Assembly (NCBI RefSeq): GCF_009727055.1
Contig: NC_052359.1
Span: 7,780,418 to 7,844,417 of the forward strand
DNA from: Benincasa hispida
Taxonomy: Eukaryota; Streptophyta; Magnoliopsida; Cucurbitales; Cucurbitaceae
DNA length: 64,000 nucleotides
Direction of reading: 5' to 3'
Shown: piece after piece, positions 1 through 12,600 of the stretch
How the letters are laid out: each line of letters starts with the position of its first letter
Position numbering within the stretch: the first letter of the stretch is position 1
The notes under the pieces: generated by a model
The model's database searches: none
Told to the model about the DNA's origin: nothing
Seen by the model: only the letters and a program-made list of their open reading frames with translations
Position numbers and translations under genes: made by a program

Positions 1-560
1 AAAATAACTTATTTTTTAAATTAAATATTTAAAAATGTATTCCAAACATATCATTAGATTTGAAATAAATCAATTAAAACCACACTTAAAAATATATTAA
101 TTCCACATCTATTCTAAAAGTAGTATCCTATCAGCTTTTAGATTCTCCTAAGATGAGGTAGTTAATGAATATTTAGTTTTCAATTTTATACTTTAAAAAT
201 AAGATTTATTGTATGTATCTATCTCTTTAACTATTTCCACCTAATCAAATCTATTTTCTAATTTTCATAAATTGAATGCATCGATTTTTTTTGTAAAAAA
301 GTATATCATATTAATGTTTTTTAAAAAAAGTTATTTCCCTTAACATTTAAAGATTAATCTATACCAAACAAAATATATTATTTTAAACAATTATTTAAAA
401 ATTTAAATTACAAAAAAAAAATATTAAAAAAAAGTTAATTATAAGTCTATTTTAGCTATTATATCTAAAATAAGATATTTTTGTATTTATTTACTAAACA
501 CTATCCTACTTTTTTCAAGTTTAAGCTAGAATTTACCAAATATTAATTTACTTCATTTAA
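1..560. other. AT-rich intergenic DNA, nothing recognised
   Basis: Very AT-rich sequence with many A and T runs and stops in all frames. I see no coding similarity, terminal repeat or RNA gene. Confidence 0.5.
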
Positions 561-599
561 TTATTGATTTTTCTAGAAGCACAGTTACTAACAATTATT

Positions 600-1610
600 T
601 CAAAAGCTACAACCACCAAACTAAATTTAAATGTTAGTGGAGTTGAGTTGGTATATTTTACCAACTCACCACAACTCCTCAACTCTCCCTTCTTCTAATG
701 TCTTCAATGGCTTCATCTATCGGCCACTATTGACGACTACCGCTACCACACTCCAGGCTCTAGCGACCACCTCCAAATTTGGCATCGGAGAATAAAGAAA
801 AAATCATGATAGAAGAGAAATACAGAATAACAACAGGAAAAAGAAGAAGAAAAAAAAGATGTCGTTGATGATGATAAAATTCATGGAGAAAAATTAAAAA
901 TCAAAAGTTTTGATTTTTCTTTGGTTTCCTATTTTATTTAACCTGCAAGAAATGTAATGGGTTAATTGTTATTCATTACCAAAAGAATAATAATAATAAT
1001 AAAAGAAAGAAATAAAATTTTAATAAATAAAAGAAAAATTGCAATCTATATTTTACTTAATCAAAGATGGGTAGAATTATTGAACAAAAAAAGTTTCGAA
1101 ACAAAAATAGTAATCATAAAAGCAGGTTATTTAGACCTATTTAGTAACTATTTCATTTTTAGTTTTTGAACTTTTTTTTAAATTAAGTCTATTTTCTCCC
1201 TATTTGCATCTTTCTTAAGTACATTGGTTGAATTCTTAACCAAATTCTAAAAACAAAAACAAATTTTTAAAAGCTCTTTTTTTTAGTTTTCAAAATTCGA
1301 TTTTGTTTTTTAAATCATTGGTAAAAAGTAAATAACAAAATAAAAAATTTGGAAGAAAAGTAGTGTCTATAGGCTTAATTTTCAAAAACTAAAAACAAAA
1401 AATGAAATGGTTATCAAACAAGACCTTAAAGTTTAAACATTGCTCCAAATACTCTAGTCATATGAACTAAAACTCTTCATCCTAATCAAAGACATATGAA
1501 CTCAAACAAAATAACCCCACATCCAAAACACAAACATATACACTCCACAGACATGAACTCCTTATATCTTATCTCAAATCAACGACTCAAACAACCCCTT
1601 TAATATAATA
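600..1610. mobile_element. Non-autonomous transposon, copy 1 (hAT-like features)
   Basis: This segment is repeated, with divergence, at about 55,776-57,850. Shared landmarks in the same order are a GTTGAGTTGGTATATTTTACC block near 650, a gaa/gat-rich block near 850, a TTTGATTTT block near 905, a block near 1080-1130, and a terminal block with several TATGAACTC motifs ending in CTCAAACAACCCC near 1597. Repeated subterminal motifs and short poorly kept ends suggest a non-autonomous DNA transposon, perhaps hAT. No transposase is encoded. The outer boundaries are approximate because I could not fix a target-site duplication. It is itself interrupted by the MITE at 1141-1420. Confidence 0.55.
1141..1420. 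mobile_element. 280-bp MITE (hAT-like) nested in transposon copy 1
   Basis: The ends are inverted repeats: the left end reads TTAGTAACTATTTCATTTTT and the right end reads AATGAAATGGTTATCAAACA, its approximate reverse complement. Flanking 8-mers AGACCTAT (1133-1140) and AGACCTTA (1421-1428) look like an 8-bp duplication that has drifted, as expected for hAT elements. A relative lies at 49,847-50,105 inside a KCBP intron. The sequence resembles an abundant cucurbit MITE from memory; that part is inference. Confidence 0.65.
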
Positions 1611-1619
1611 TTGATAACT

Positions 1620-3530
1620 TATAAAAATACAAGTTATTGTAGTTCTTTATTTAGAATAATTAAGGAAATGTAGAGGAAAATGGATTAACTTGAAATAAAA
1701 TTCATATAAATAAATAAGTCTTCCGTTTATACATTTAAAAGAATCATTATCCAGAAAATTATAAAATCTAACATCTTTGAAAGCAAGATTCTGATTAAAA
1801 AAAGAAAAAAGCAAAATTCGGCAAAGTAAACAAAAGCTACAGTCGTGGACGCATAAAGAGATTAGATCAACTTCAATCTTGCACGTGAAGAACCATGTGT
1901 TGAACAGGAACATGAAGAGGAGAAAACGGCAAACGCATGAGCGGTGGATTACACCAAAGTGCAAGTTGGTAGCTAATTTGAGATGGTCGCTCCCGATCTA
2001 GTGAATATGTGATATGAGTATTCGACGCAATAGGTCATGAGATTAAATGTAAAGATGTAAGACAATCATTAGAAAGAAGCAAAAAAACATTCCTTTTTAT
2101 GCCTATAAATAGCCCAACAATTTCAATACAAAGTGTGGATCTTATGTTGAGAAATTGACCGATCTTCTTCAACCTCTCAACTTGATCTTTGGAGAATTTT
2201 GAGTGAGAACTCAACCTTTTTCTCTGATTAAGAGAAGCTTCATTCGTCTTCACCACTAGCACAAAGGAGCAATCAACCATTAAAGCCAAAGGGAGCAAGA
2301 AATTGAGCCTAACAGCTTGACATCTTCTATATTTACACTTTTACTTTGTTCCACTTGAATTTGTATATGATTATTGAGATTGAAAAACTATATATTTTAA
2401 TATAAATCATGAAGTCTATTTCTTATCCATTCATGCTTTCATTTCTTTCCGCCATGAGTAACTAAATTTTTAATGGATCGGGAAGAATGAACTAACATTC
2501 TCATGAGTTTTGTATAAGATGAAGTTCATCTTGTTTAATACATGCTTAATCTATTGTTTAAATCCAACTAATCAACCGACCTAAATAGAAATAGCTAACT
2601 ACTCGAGAGCAAGTGGCTATTGAACTTTTTAAACAAGAAAAAAAAATAGCTTTAGAGATAAAATTAATTTTTTATCCAAATTAACTTAAGCATGTGTCTT
2701 AGAAATAGGGTTTACGTGGCTCAAATCACTGAGAGGTGAGATTATCATTTTATAAGTTAAGAACATGAAGATACATTTCATTACTTATGTGAATATTAGA
2801 GAACCTTCTCAATGCACGCTGCATTCTATTGTGTTGTATACACTTCATTCTACGCATCATCTTCACCATTCACACTTTCCACACATCACCATCATTGTCA
2901 CATTCAACGTGTCATGCCTCCATAACATCTCTTCACTTTGACTTTCCTTTGTTCCACCTTTAGCTTGTAATTAATTTAATATTTTAGTTGTATAAATACA
3001 TACTTCAACGCATTAATTTGATAACTTATATGTATGTCCATCTTATTAATTTCAACAATTGCTCATTAATTTCAACAATTAATCAATACAGAGCCCCTAC
3101 GTTCAACATTAGTTCTCACCAAGAAACCTTCATTAAATTTGTACTTGGACTTGATATTGGAAAACTTGTCATAAAATAGAATACATTATTCTCCATTATT
3201 CATCCTTCAGCGCAACAAGCAACAACTATATTTACCAATTAAGTGATTTGAGTATTGATTGTAAAAAATACATACAACGCTTGATGTTACATATCATAAG
3301 ATATAGTTTTTGACTGCGTCAATTTTAGCTTTTAAAGAATCTCTTTGAATTTTGTATAAAAAGATCATTTAAATCAATTTTAGAAAAATTATTTAACAAA
3401 ATTCTAGTATATGCACCGAGGGAGTAAGAAAAAAATTCTAGAGAAATGATTTTAAAACCTGATTTTTATTGTGCTCGACCCTACATTAACCAAAAGGATT
3501 CCAAATGCAAGTAGATCAATGGGCACTCCT
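1620..3530. other. Intergenic DNA downstream of DGAT2; possible promoter-like leader near 2.1 kb
   Basis: No convincing coding sequence. A TATAAATAG box occurs near 2103 and is followed by a long leader-like stretch, which could be an LTR or other retroelement promoter, but I found no matching partner repeat or primer-binding site. The rest is low-complexity and unassigned. Confidence 0.3.
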
Positions 3531-3536
3531 TTTATT
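3531..3536 (-). terminator. Poly(A) signal AATAAA of DGAT2
   Basis: On the minus strand an exact AATAAA lies about 75 nt beyond the DGAT2 stop codon (3610-3612), a normal distance for a plant near-upstream polyadenylation signal. Use of this site is inferred. Confidence 0.5.
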
Positions 3537-3609
3537 GCTACACATCATCACGAATACAACAAATGAGCACAGGATGGACTTGGACCTAATAAATCTCTCT
3601 CAATCTTAA

Positions 3610-6600
3610 TCAAAGAACTTTCAGCTGCAGATTATCATAGCCAAGCTGTCCTTTGTACCTTTCAAATATATTCTCGAGTGCTTCAACAAACCGACCGTGT
3701 AAATCAAGCACCTGACAAACTAACCATGAAATAGTTATAAGCAGAATAAAATATGGGATCTACCGTGATATAGTTACAAAAATAGTGAAATATATGAATT
3801 GGGAAGTAATCCATCAAGCAGATAATTCTAAAGAACTCAGTAAAATTATAGGTTCAAATCCTAATTCTGGGGCAAAATACACTTGGACCTTGAGGTTTGG
3901 TATTGGTGTTTATTTGATTCTTGAGATTTCAAAAGAGACATTTTTAGTCCTAAAGTTTGTGAAAATGTTTTAGATGGTCAATGAAATTATTTGACCGTTA
4001 AAAGAAGATGATTTAGCAATAAATTGATGACTGGATTGGGCTGATGTGTTTTTTTCTTTTTTTTTGATGTGTTGGCTACATGACTGCCATTGACGTTGTC
4101 GCCTCTTCTCTGGAAACCAGTGAGTTAATTACCTATGGGTACGATAAAAGCATCAATAAATGAGTATTCTCTCTTTAGGATTTTCTTACATATGCAGCCA
4201 TTTTTTTCAAAAATGGTTTTGTTATGTTTCCCTATGTTTAAGGACTCTTTTGTATCTTACAAATTATTCTTGGAATTAATTTTTGTCCAGAATTCTGAGG
4301 CTCTGTTTTCAAAATTGTGTAGAGCATAACAGAGCAATATCTGGAGCTTTCTTTCCTTTAGAAAGTAAAGCTTTTGAAATAGCTCCATTATAATGGTTGG
4401 CCATTGGTTTTGTGATGACGGTTCTTTGGTTTAAAAATTTTAAAAGTAGAGAATAACAGAGTTGAAAATCGAAATGCCTGCAACTATTAGTCTATTATCT
4501 CACAACCAATGGCGGTGCTACCAACATCAACCTTAAAAAATCAACTGAGTGATGATGGTGGTTGTGTTGATAGGAAAAATGAAAGTTAAGATTTGCAAAA
4601 TGCAAATGCTGTCAATTGACAGAGTGTACAAGGGTCTACTCGAGCGGATGCAAGGTTAGTTCAATGAAAAATGGGTTGTTGTGGTGCTATTAACTAGCCA
4701 ACTATTACAAGAGAAAGTGTATGACACAGTTGATGAACACACCGATTTTTAGAGAAGGCAGCTACGAAATGGAAGCTATGGTAAGTCTTCAAGAAATGAG
4801 AGAAAACAGAGAGAGAGAGGAGAGGAGAGGAAAAAAAACAAGTTATAATTTAAAAATAGACGTTTTCAGCCAACTCAATAAAAATTGCTACATCAGCCTA
4901 ATCTAGTCATTAAGTTATTGCTAAATCATCTCTTTTTAACGGTCAACTATCGGTCAAATAACTTTAATGACCATGTAAAACATTTTCAAAAACCTTAGAG
5001 ACTAAAAATATCTCTTTTGAAACCTCATGAACCAAATGAGGGTCCGAACCTCGAGGACCAAAATTGTATATTGCCCTAAATTCTAAAAAGTAAAGCAACT
5101 AGCTTTGATCCCTCAGAGCTCCCCCACCTCTCTTTCTCGGCACTCAGCTTGCCAAACCAAGTTAGCCGGCTGGAGTTTCATAGAGGAACCAAAAGAAGAG
5201 ATCCTTTATGGTCAATATTAAGTATGCTTAAACATTCGTAAAGAATTGCAATCATTTCAGCATATATGCTTATGGAATGAAAAGACACCTACCTCGTCAC
5301 TTGTTGGATTTGGATTTTTCTTCACCTCAATGGGTCTCCCCACCACCACATGCATCGGCCGCCTATAAGGAAGGGGTGATCTGAAAAGTGAAAATACATT
5401 AATATTCAATGATAGTCAAGTGACGATGCAATTAGAACTAGATCGATCAACTTATGAACATAACCAAAGATCATGGACGAACACACTTGATCCCAATCCT
5501 GCAACATTTTATTGAACTTTTTCGTGGATCACTTTGTTCCTCCTCTTCGGACAAATTTGTATACATGTAGATTTGTATATAATATAGTTGCATATGAATA
5601 AGTCAATTACATCTTTTAATCATTTTTAGATGTTCTTTCCTTTTATAATTAGTTCCCTTGGTTAGAATTTCTCTGGTATAATATTTACTCATTATCAGGT
5701 CATTTTTTTCATAATAAGAGAGAATTATTATCTCTCCAAAAATAACCCGGTATCAGAGCAGAAAAACAAAAAAAACCCTAACCCTAACCCTATCCATCAG
5801 ACATCATCAGCTGTTAAGTCGCTGCCGCCGCTATCAATGTCGTCGCCAACATCTTCCATAGAAGTTGGGCGGTCCACGTCTTCATCGTTCTTGACAGCAT
5901 CATCCTCGCAATTCTAGTTCTTCTTGCACACTAAAGCCAATCTCAGTTGACGAGTTTGCTGCCCATTCTGTCGTGCTTCGCGGTTGTCCACCGCGCATTC
6001 CATTATGCGAATGTCGCTGTCCAGCAACATGTTTTTTATCGTCTCTCGTTTTCAACGTCATTGCACATCAGTACACTGTTTTTCTTTTTCTAGTTCGTGT
6101 GGGTTGTCTTCCAAAACCATGGATTTCGTCCTCCAACACCGAGGATCTTGCCTTCACCATCTTCGTCATCTTCTCTGGCGAGGATATATATCTATATTTT
6201 TGTCCTCATCCTGTGGTTTAGTAGCCTCCTGGGTTTCTTGTTAGCAATAACGTTTTCCAGCCGTCTCTGTGGATTTTCTTTTTTGATATCCGTGAGTGTC
6301 TGAACCCGTTTACATGTACCTTGACTGATCTCACGGATAACCCGTTTGTCCTACAACATTTGGGTGTCAAAAAAGTTGTAAGATATTAAATCCTAGGTAG
6401 GTGGCCACCATAGATTAAACCCATGACCTCTTAGCCATTTATCAAGGGGCTATTTCTTATGTACCACTACGCCAAACCATGATGATTCATCTCTGTGGAG
6501 TTTGGTGCAAGATTTAGGTTGAAATCAATTCTCCTTCATAGGTATTATTTGGTCCTCATCAAACCAAATCAATTATTCCCACATTTGGTAGCATTATCAT

Positions 6601-9600
6601 GTTGCAAAGAATAGAAATTTTGTTCAACCTTGTTGGTTGGGTTACTCAATCTCAATTAATCAATCTCTCCCATCATGTCAAAGCAGAAATGTTGCATCAT
6701 CTATAAACATTAGGATATTGTCTTTCCTTGTTTCTCTGCACATCATCTATAAACATTAGGATATTGTCTCTCCTTGTTTCTCTGCACAGCACAATAAACA
6801 AAAATGATGGATTGTAGATTATGGAGTGTAATCACGACCGGTGACATCAATATTTTCCATCAATTCAGAGCACACCCTAGTCATTCCCCAGATCAAATAG
6901 CAGATGTATCTCTCTCTGAAGTTACAGAAACAGAGTTGATAAAATTATCAAACGATCTCCTACTCTCTAATGTTCTTTATGTTCCTACGTTGAGTTATAA
7001 CTCAATGTCAATAAGCATACTTACAAGTGACTTGATTTTTTTTTTTTAATTTTGAAAGGAAATGAGTCTCTTTATTAATAGGATAGTGAGATAAAAACTC
7101 AAAGTACAAGAGTAATATACAATGAGCAATAAGGCTAAGGATCAGTAGGCGCACCCAGATATCTCAACTAGGTTGACACCCCATAGCGCCCTCATCATAT
7201 CCAAAATACATACACAAAAGGACTAGAGTGCGGCTGGAACACAGCCAATACAACACAAACTGCTTATCTAGACCGTACAAGTGATAGAAACAAGAGAGAA
7301 CAAAATAGTAAAGAGAACCAAGAAAGAATGAGAACAGAAAAAACAACCGTTGTAATAAAAGCAACAAGACCGCACTTAAGAAGGGAAGATAAAAGCTCTC
7401 CAATTCGTGTTGAAATCCAAGATGCTGTAACTATTAAAATGGTTGGAGAGGATGCAACAAGATGAAGTAATACAAGTGACTTGAATTGTATATCTAAATT
7501 TTATTCAAATTTGTGTGAATCAAGAGTTGGGTTCAGGAAAGGTTATTGTCATTGCTAAGTAGCATGAAGGCCTCTATCTTTTTCCCAAAAAACATATTCC
7601 AAGTTTGTCTTTCAACCCCAAGTGTGAGTTTCTTTCAGTTTTGTTAGTCACACCCTCGAGTCCTCTTCTAGTTCTAGGTCTTTGTCTAGTAAAAATCAAG
7701 TCATATTATGACCCTTTCATCTTGGTTTATCCAAAATTGTATCTTAAAAAGTTGTTTCCTCATCCATTCATCAACAAAAAAATCGAGTCATTTTCAATGT
7801 AAAATTTGCCAACTCTCCAAACATACCAGAAATCTATATCTAAATGTGCCCTAGAAATCTTCAAAACCTTTTGCATTGATCAACGGTGATATTTAGGAAC
7901 CCTCTAGAGTCAAAAATATATATGGAACATATTGGTTCATAACTTTCATTGGTGACCATTCTAGACTAACATGGACATACCTCATGAAGGACAAATCCGA
8001 AACATCAAATATTTTTCAATCCTTTCACTTTATGAATTCACTCAGAACGGATAATGCTCAAGACTATTTCAATTCAACTCTTGAGTCATTTCTTTCCTTT
8101 CATGGTATTGTTGACACTAGTTCACGCATAGACACTCAACAAAAATGGAATTGCCGAAAGGAAAAATTGACACCTTCTTAAAGTCGTTCGCTCTCTTATG
8201 ATTGCCAATAATGTTCCTAGTCTGTTTCGAGGAGAAGCTATTCTTATTGCAACCTTTCTCATAAATCAAATGCCTAGTCAATTTGTCAAATTCAAATCTT
8301 CTCGAGAAGTCTTCCTCCAAGTTCTTTCCCAACTACAAAACCTTTCATCAAATTTACCTCTTCGTATTTTTGGATGTTCCTCCTTTGTTCACGATCATTC
8401 TCCTCATCGATCCCAACTTGATCTAAAATCCATCAAGTGCATTTTTCTAGGTTATTCATCACATCAAAAGGGATACATATGTTATTCCCCAAGTCCCAAT
8501 TCAGTGGGAGAATGTGAAAGAAAAAGCCATGGGGAATTCAGTCTACTTGTCCCACACCTCCCACTCATATCATAACTGATGTCTCAGCTCCTCTGAATGA
8601 GCTACCTATTTCTGTGTCGGATCCACCTATTGTTTTCAAACCTGAAGTCTCACAAGTTTTTGAACCTATAGTCTCACAAAGTCAAACTCCTATTGTTTAC
8701 TTGAGAAGGTAATGTCAACCACTTGAACTAAACATATCTTCTTTGAATTCCACTTATGAGAATATCACTTCTATGGGAAATTATATTCGTCTTATAAAGC
8801 CTTTGTAACTTAGTTGGACAACATTCAATTTCCACAATACATTGAAGGATCCAAAGATGAAAATGGTTATAAATGAGGAAATTAAAGCTCTTGAAAGTAA
8901 TGGATCATGGACTCTCACAACGCATCCTCTTGGAAAGAATCCTGGTGGCTGCAAATGGATTTTCACAATTAAATACAAGTCAGATGGAAATGTTAAAACA
9001 TTCAAAAAAAAGACTTGTGGCTAAGGACTTCAATCAATCATATGGTATCGATTATTAAGAGCCTTTTGTTCCTGTTGCTAAATTAAACACTATTCATCTC
9101 CTTTTATCTTTAGGAGTAAATCACGATTGGTAACTTCATCAACTTGATGTCAAAAATGTCTTTTTGAATGGTGATCTAGAAGTATAAATTCATATGCAAG
9201 TTCCTCTTGGAATGGAAACTGGGTCTAATAGACACTTGGTATGCAAGTTGAGCAAGTCTTTATAGAGATTAAAAGAGTCTCCTTGTGCTTGGTTTGACAA
9301 ATTTGCTAAAGTTATGATTAAAAGTGATTATCATCGATGCCAAGGCAGACTCTATTTGTGAAATTTACAATCCTGGTTGTATATTTAGATGACATCATCA
9401 TTACAGGAAATGACTTGGGGAAGATCCTTAATTTGAAAAAGATGCTTGCAATTGAATTAGAAATCAAGAACTTGGGAAGTTTGAGATATTTTTTAGGAAG
9501 TGAGATGACAAGATCTAAAGATGGCATTGTTATTTCTCAATGAAAATATATTCTAGACTTGCTAAAGGAGACTGAAAATCTTGTGAGTAGACCTGCTAAC

Positions 9601-12600
9601 ACTTGTGGATCCAAATCTAGGCCAAGACCAAAGTGAAGAGATTAGTCCAATTGACAAAGGCATGTTTCAAAGACTTGTGGAAAATTTAATTTACTTACCA
9701 CATACCAGACCTAGTATATCATATTCTGTGAGCATTTTTAGTCAGCAAATGAATAGTCCAAATGAACATTCATAGGGTTATTAACAGGATTTTAAGATAT
9801 CTGAAAGGTACTACAAGTCATGGGCTATTGTTTAAAAAGTCATCAAATAGAATGGTAGAACTTTATATTGATGCTAGTTGGGTTGGAGAGTTAACTGATC
9901 AAAGATCTATATCAAAATACTGCACCTATGTTTGGAGCAACTTAGTCACTTGGAGAAGCAAAAAACTGTCAATTGTAGCTAGAAATAGTGGAGACTGAAT
10001 ATCGAGCTTTGCTTTTAGAAAGTGTGAATCGATGTGGATTAAAGCTTTTGAAAGAACTAAGGATAGAAACTCAAAGTTCATTCAGAATAGTTTGTACCAG
10101 TCAAGCAGCAATCAACATAGCAAAGAATCTATATATCATGATAGAACGAAACACAGAGATAGACTAACATTTCACATCTGAGAAGGAAAACAAGAACATA
10201 GTGAAAACTAAACTATGTTTTGTCTCACTTTATCAAATTGCTGAATTCTCACCAAAGCTTTACCAAGGAGAAGTTTTGATGAATTCAATTCCAAGCTTGG
10301 ATTATATTTTATATACGATCCAGCTTGAGGGGGAGTATAGATTTGTAAATACAGTTGCATTTGAATTAGTCATTTACATCTTTAATGATTTTTAGATGTT
10401 TCTTCCTCTTATAATTAGTTCCCTTAGTTAGAATTTCTCTTGTATTATATGTATCCATTATTGGGTCCTTTTTTGCATATAAGAGAAAATTATTATTTCT
10501 CCAAAAAATAACCATACAACAATTTTACCAAACGAAAGACTGCAGTGCAAAGTTAGTTTTCAATGATCCAAGTTCCCAAAAGAACCAAATATATAATTCA
10601 AAATTGATCGGGCAGTGCTAATAATACATCATGAACAGTTGAGCAATTACGTGGTTGTTAATGACACCCAAACTCAACTTGTCTCAAGGTGCAGCCTATG
10701 CAACATTGCAACTCCTCCAAGGTTTAACAAAGACCTGCAATAGGCATCCCTGATTGCAGGAGAGTAACCCTATGAAGTGAGTTGCGCAAGATTTATTGAG
10801 CTGGCACATATTGAAGAGAAGTCTTTTCTTTATTGAACTTCGCCTTTGAAGCTAAGAGTTCTGTGCACCACTGATATATTATATGACTAAAAATACGCAT
10901 ATATTTAAAGTACAAAGGTTTCTCTTAAAAGCAACAATAAAGATACAACAATACTACCATCCAACCATTTAACAAGACGTACCCTTTCTTTTTTAGAAAG
11001 ATGGACAAGAACACGCATGGTAGAGAAGAGATGAGCATGATATTTGTGAAGACTCGAGAGAAAATATACACATACCCAAAAATTCCCCAGAAGACAATTG
11101 GTGTGAACTTGATCGCTCTAGAAAATTGGAGGAAGAACTTACCACCAGGTTTCCACCACTTATAGACACTTGACTACATAAATTTGGAGGAAACTAGTCA
11201 AGATCAAATTCTAAAATACAAATTAAAAATCAGAATGATAATGAAGCATGAGAAATATAACACTAAGAAGATATAAGAAAAATACCTGACCAAAGCAGAA
11301 AATTGGGACCAGTGGTGTACCCATCTCCATTGCTATACGAACAAATCCTCGTCTTGTCTTGAGGAAGACAGTCTACAAATGAATTTCAGGATTGTCAATC
11401 CTGCCAGGCTTTTCAAGGAGCGAGAAAGATAATTGCAAACCCAACTTTCTAGAAAAGCAAGAAGTTCCACCAACTACATTGCCTTTTCCTCTTGCTGAAT
11501 ATTTTCAAAATCATTCGAGGTATAACTATAAGCCTTGAGCGAGGTGGCTTTGAGGTGCCTCAAGGCTTATGCCTCAACCAAACAAAAGGAGGCTTAACCT
11601 CAGAATTCCATAAATTTATGATTGAAAGCAAAAAGTGACCCACCAAAACAAACTTAATTTTATCATCATTTGGACGAGAATAACTGACCAGATCGGTGGC
11701 AGCAGGCTTTCTCTTATGTTTTGTTTCCTAATTTTGTGATGATAAGAGAAATTCAGATTTCTTCCTTTTTCTTTTCTTATGTTTCCTTCCTAAAAAAACC
11801 GACTTTATTTTAGTGCCACTGCCACCTCAACATTTTGTCCCATAACACTATTTCAATAAATATTGCTCCAAAAGATATTGTTCAAGTTGTTTTTTTTTTT
11901 ATTTGAAAAGGAGCAAACACCTTTTATTGATGCAATGAAAAGAGATTTTTCTTTTTTTAAGGAAACAAACCCTTGTCATTGATAGACTGAAAAGAGACTA
12001 TAATAGAGAACCCAAAGGGAAAGCAAGAACATAAAAATGGTGATAAAAGAACATTAAATTAGATCACCTAGTCATAAGGGTTTACAAGGAAGGCATAAAA
12101 GCATTCGAATTGAGACATATATCCAGAATGCGTAGCTTGTGAAGCCTTTAGAAAAGAACACCATGAAGAGGCCTTTAGACGAGCTGAACCAAAACGGAGA
12201 ATGAGACTTTAATCTGAATTTACAAACAATCATCCAACCAAAGATGATGTAGTAGGATTAGAGTAACTTAGGGTATCTTGGTCAAATCCTTGATTGATTA
12301 GGATTAAAATTAGTTTACTTTATTAATTGGGATTAAGATTAGTTTCTTTTATTTTTTTTGAACAAGAAATAAACCACTTCATTAAGATAATGAAAGATGT
12401 TACAAGTGTATGAAAGGAAACAAACCATAAAGAGCAAAACTATTCTAAAAGCTAAATAACGCAAAAAGGATCAGTAAATACACCAGGACATCTCAACTAG
12501 GTTGACACCTCCATAGCATTCTCATCATCTCCTAGAAGGACTAAAATTCAATTGTGAGTACAATAGTAAGAAGACCTTGCATATAACAAGGCTTACAACA

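Larger units (their letters stand above)
5566..10513 (+). mobile_element. Ty1-copia retrotransposon, degenerate (DGAT2 intron 7)
   Basis: LTRs of about 180 bp lie at 5566-5747 and 10336-10513, with ATACA on both outer sides (5561-5565, 10514-10518) as a 5-bp target duplication. A primer-binding site matching initiator tRNA-Met (CGGTATCAGAGC, 5748-5759) follows the left LTR, and a purine tract (GAGGGGGAG) precedes the right one. Order is copia-like: gag/pre-integrase remains about 6804-7035, integrase about 7485-8575, reverse transcriptase about 8840-9540 with [27 protein letters not shown] and the catalytic block YLDDIIITG (9382-9408), RNase H about 9762-10150 ([15 protein letters not shown]). 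Many stops and frameshifts make it dead. It lies antisense to DGAT2 and carries a SINE and a LINE. Confidence 0.9.

Noticed and set aside
5773..5795. Telomere-like CCCTAA repeats (about 3 units)
   Set aside because: Too short, and located in the Copia leader right after the PBS; no evidence of an interstitial telomere.
5973..6303. Three overlapping open stretches of 68-86 codons in the Copia leader
   Set aside because: All three frames are open because the block is C/T-rich; no motif, and the region precedes gag.
11529..11565. AGCCTTGAG...CTCAAGGCT palindrome as a possible small-RNA hairpin
   Set aside because: Nine-bp arms only, in repetitive intron DNA; no support for a precursor.
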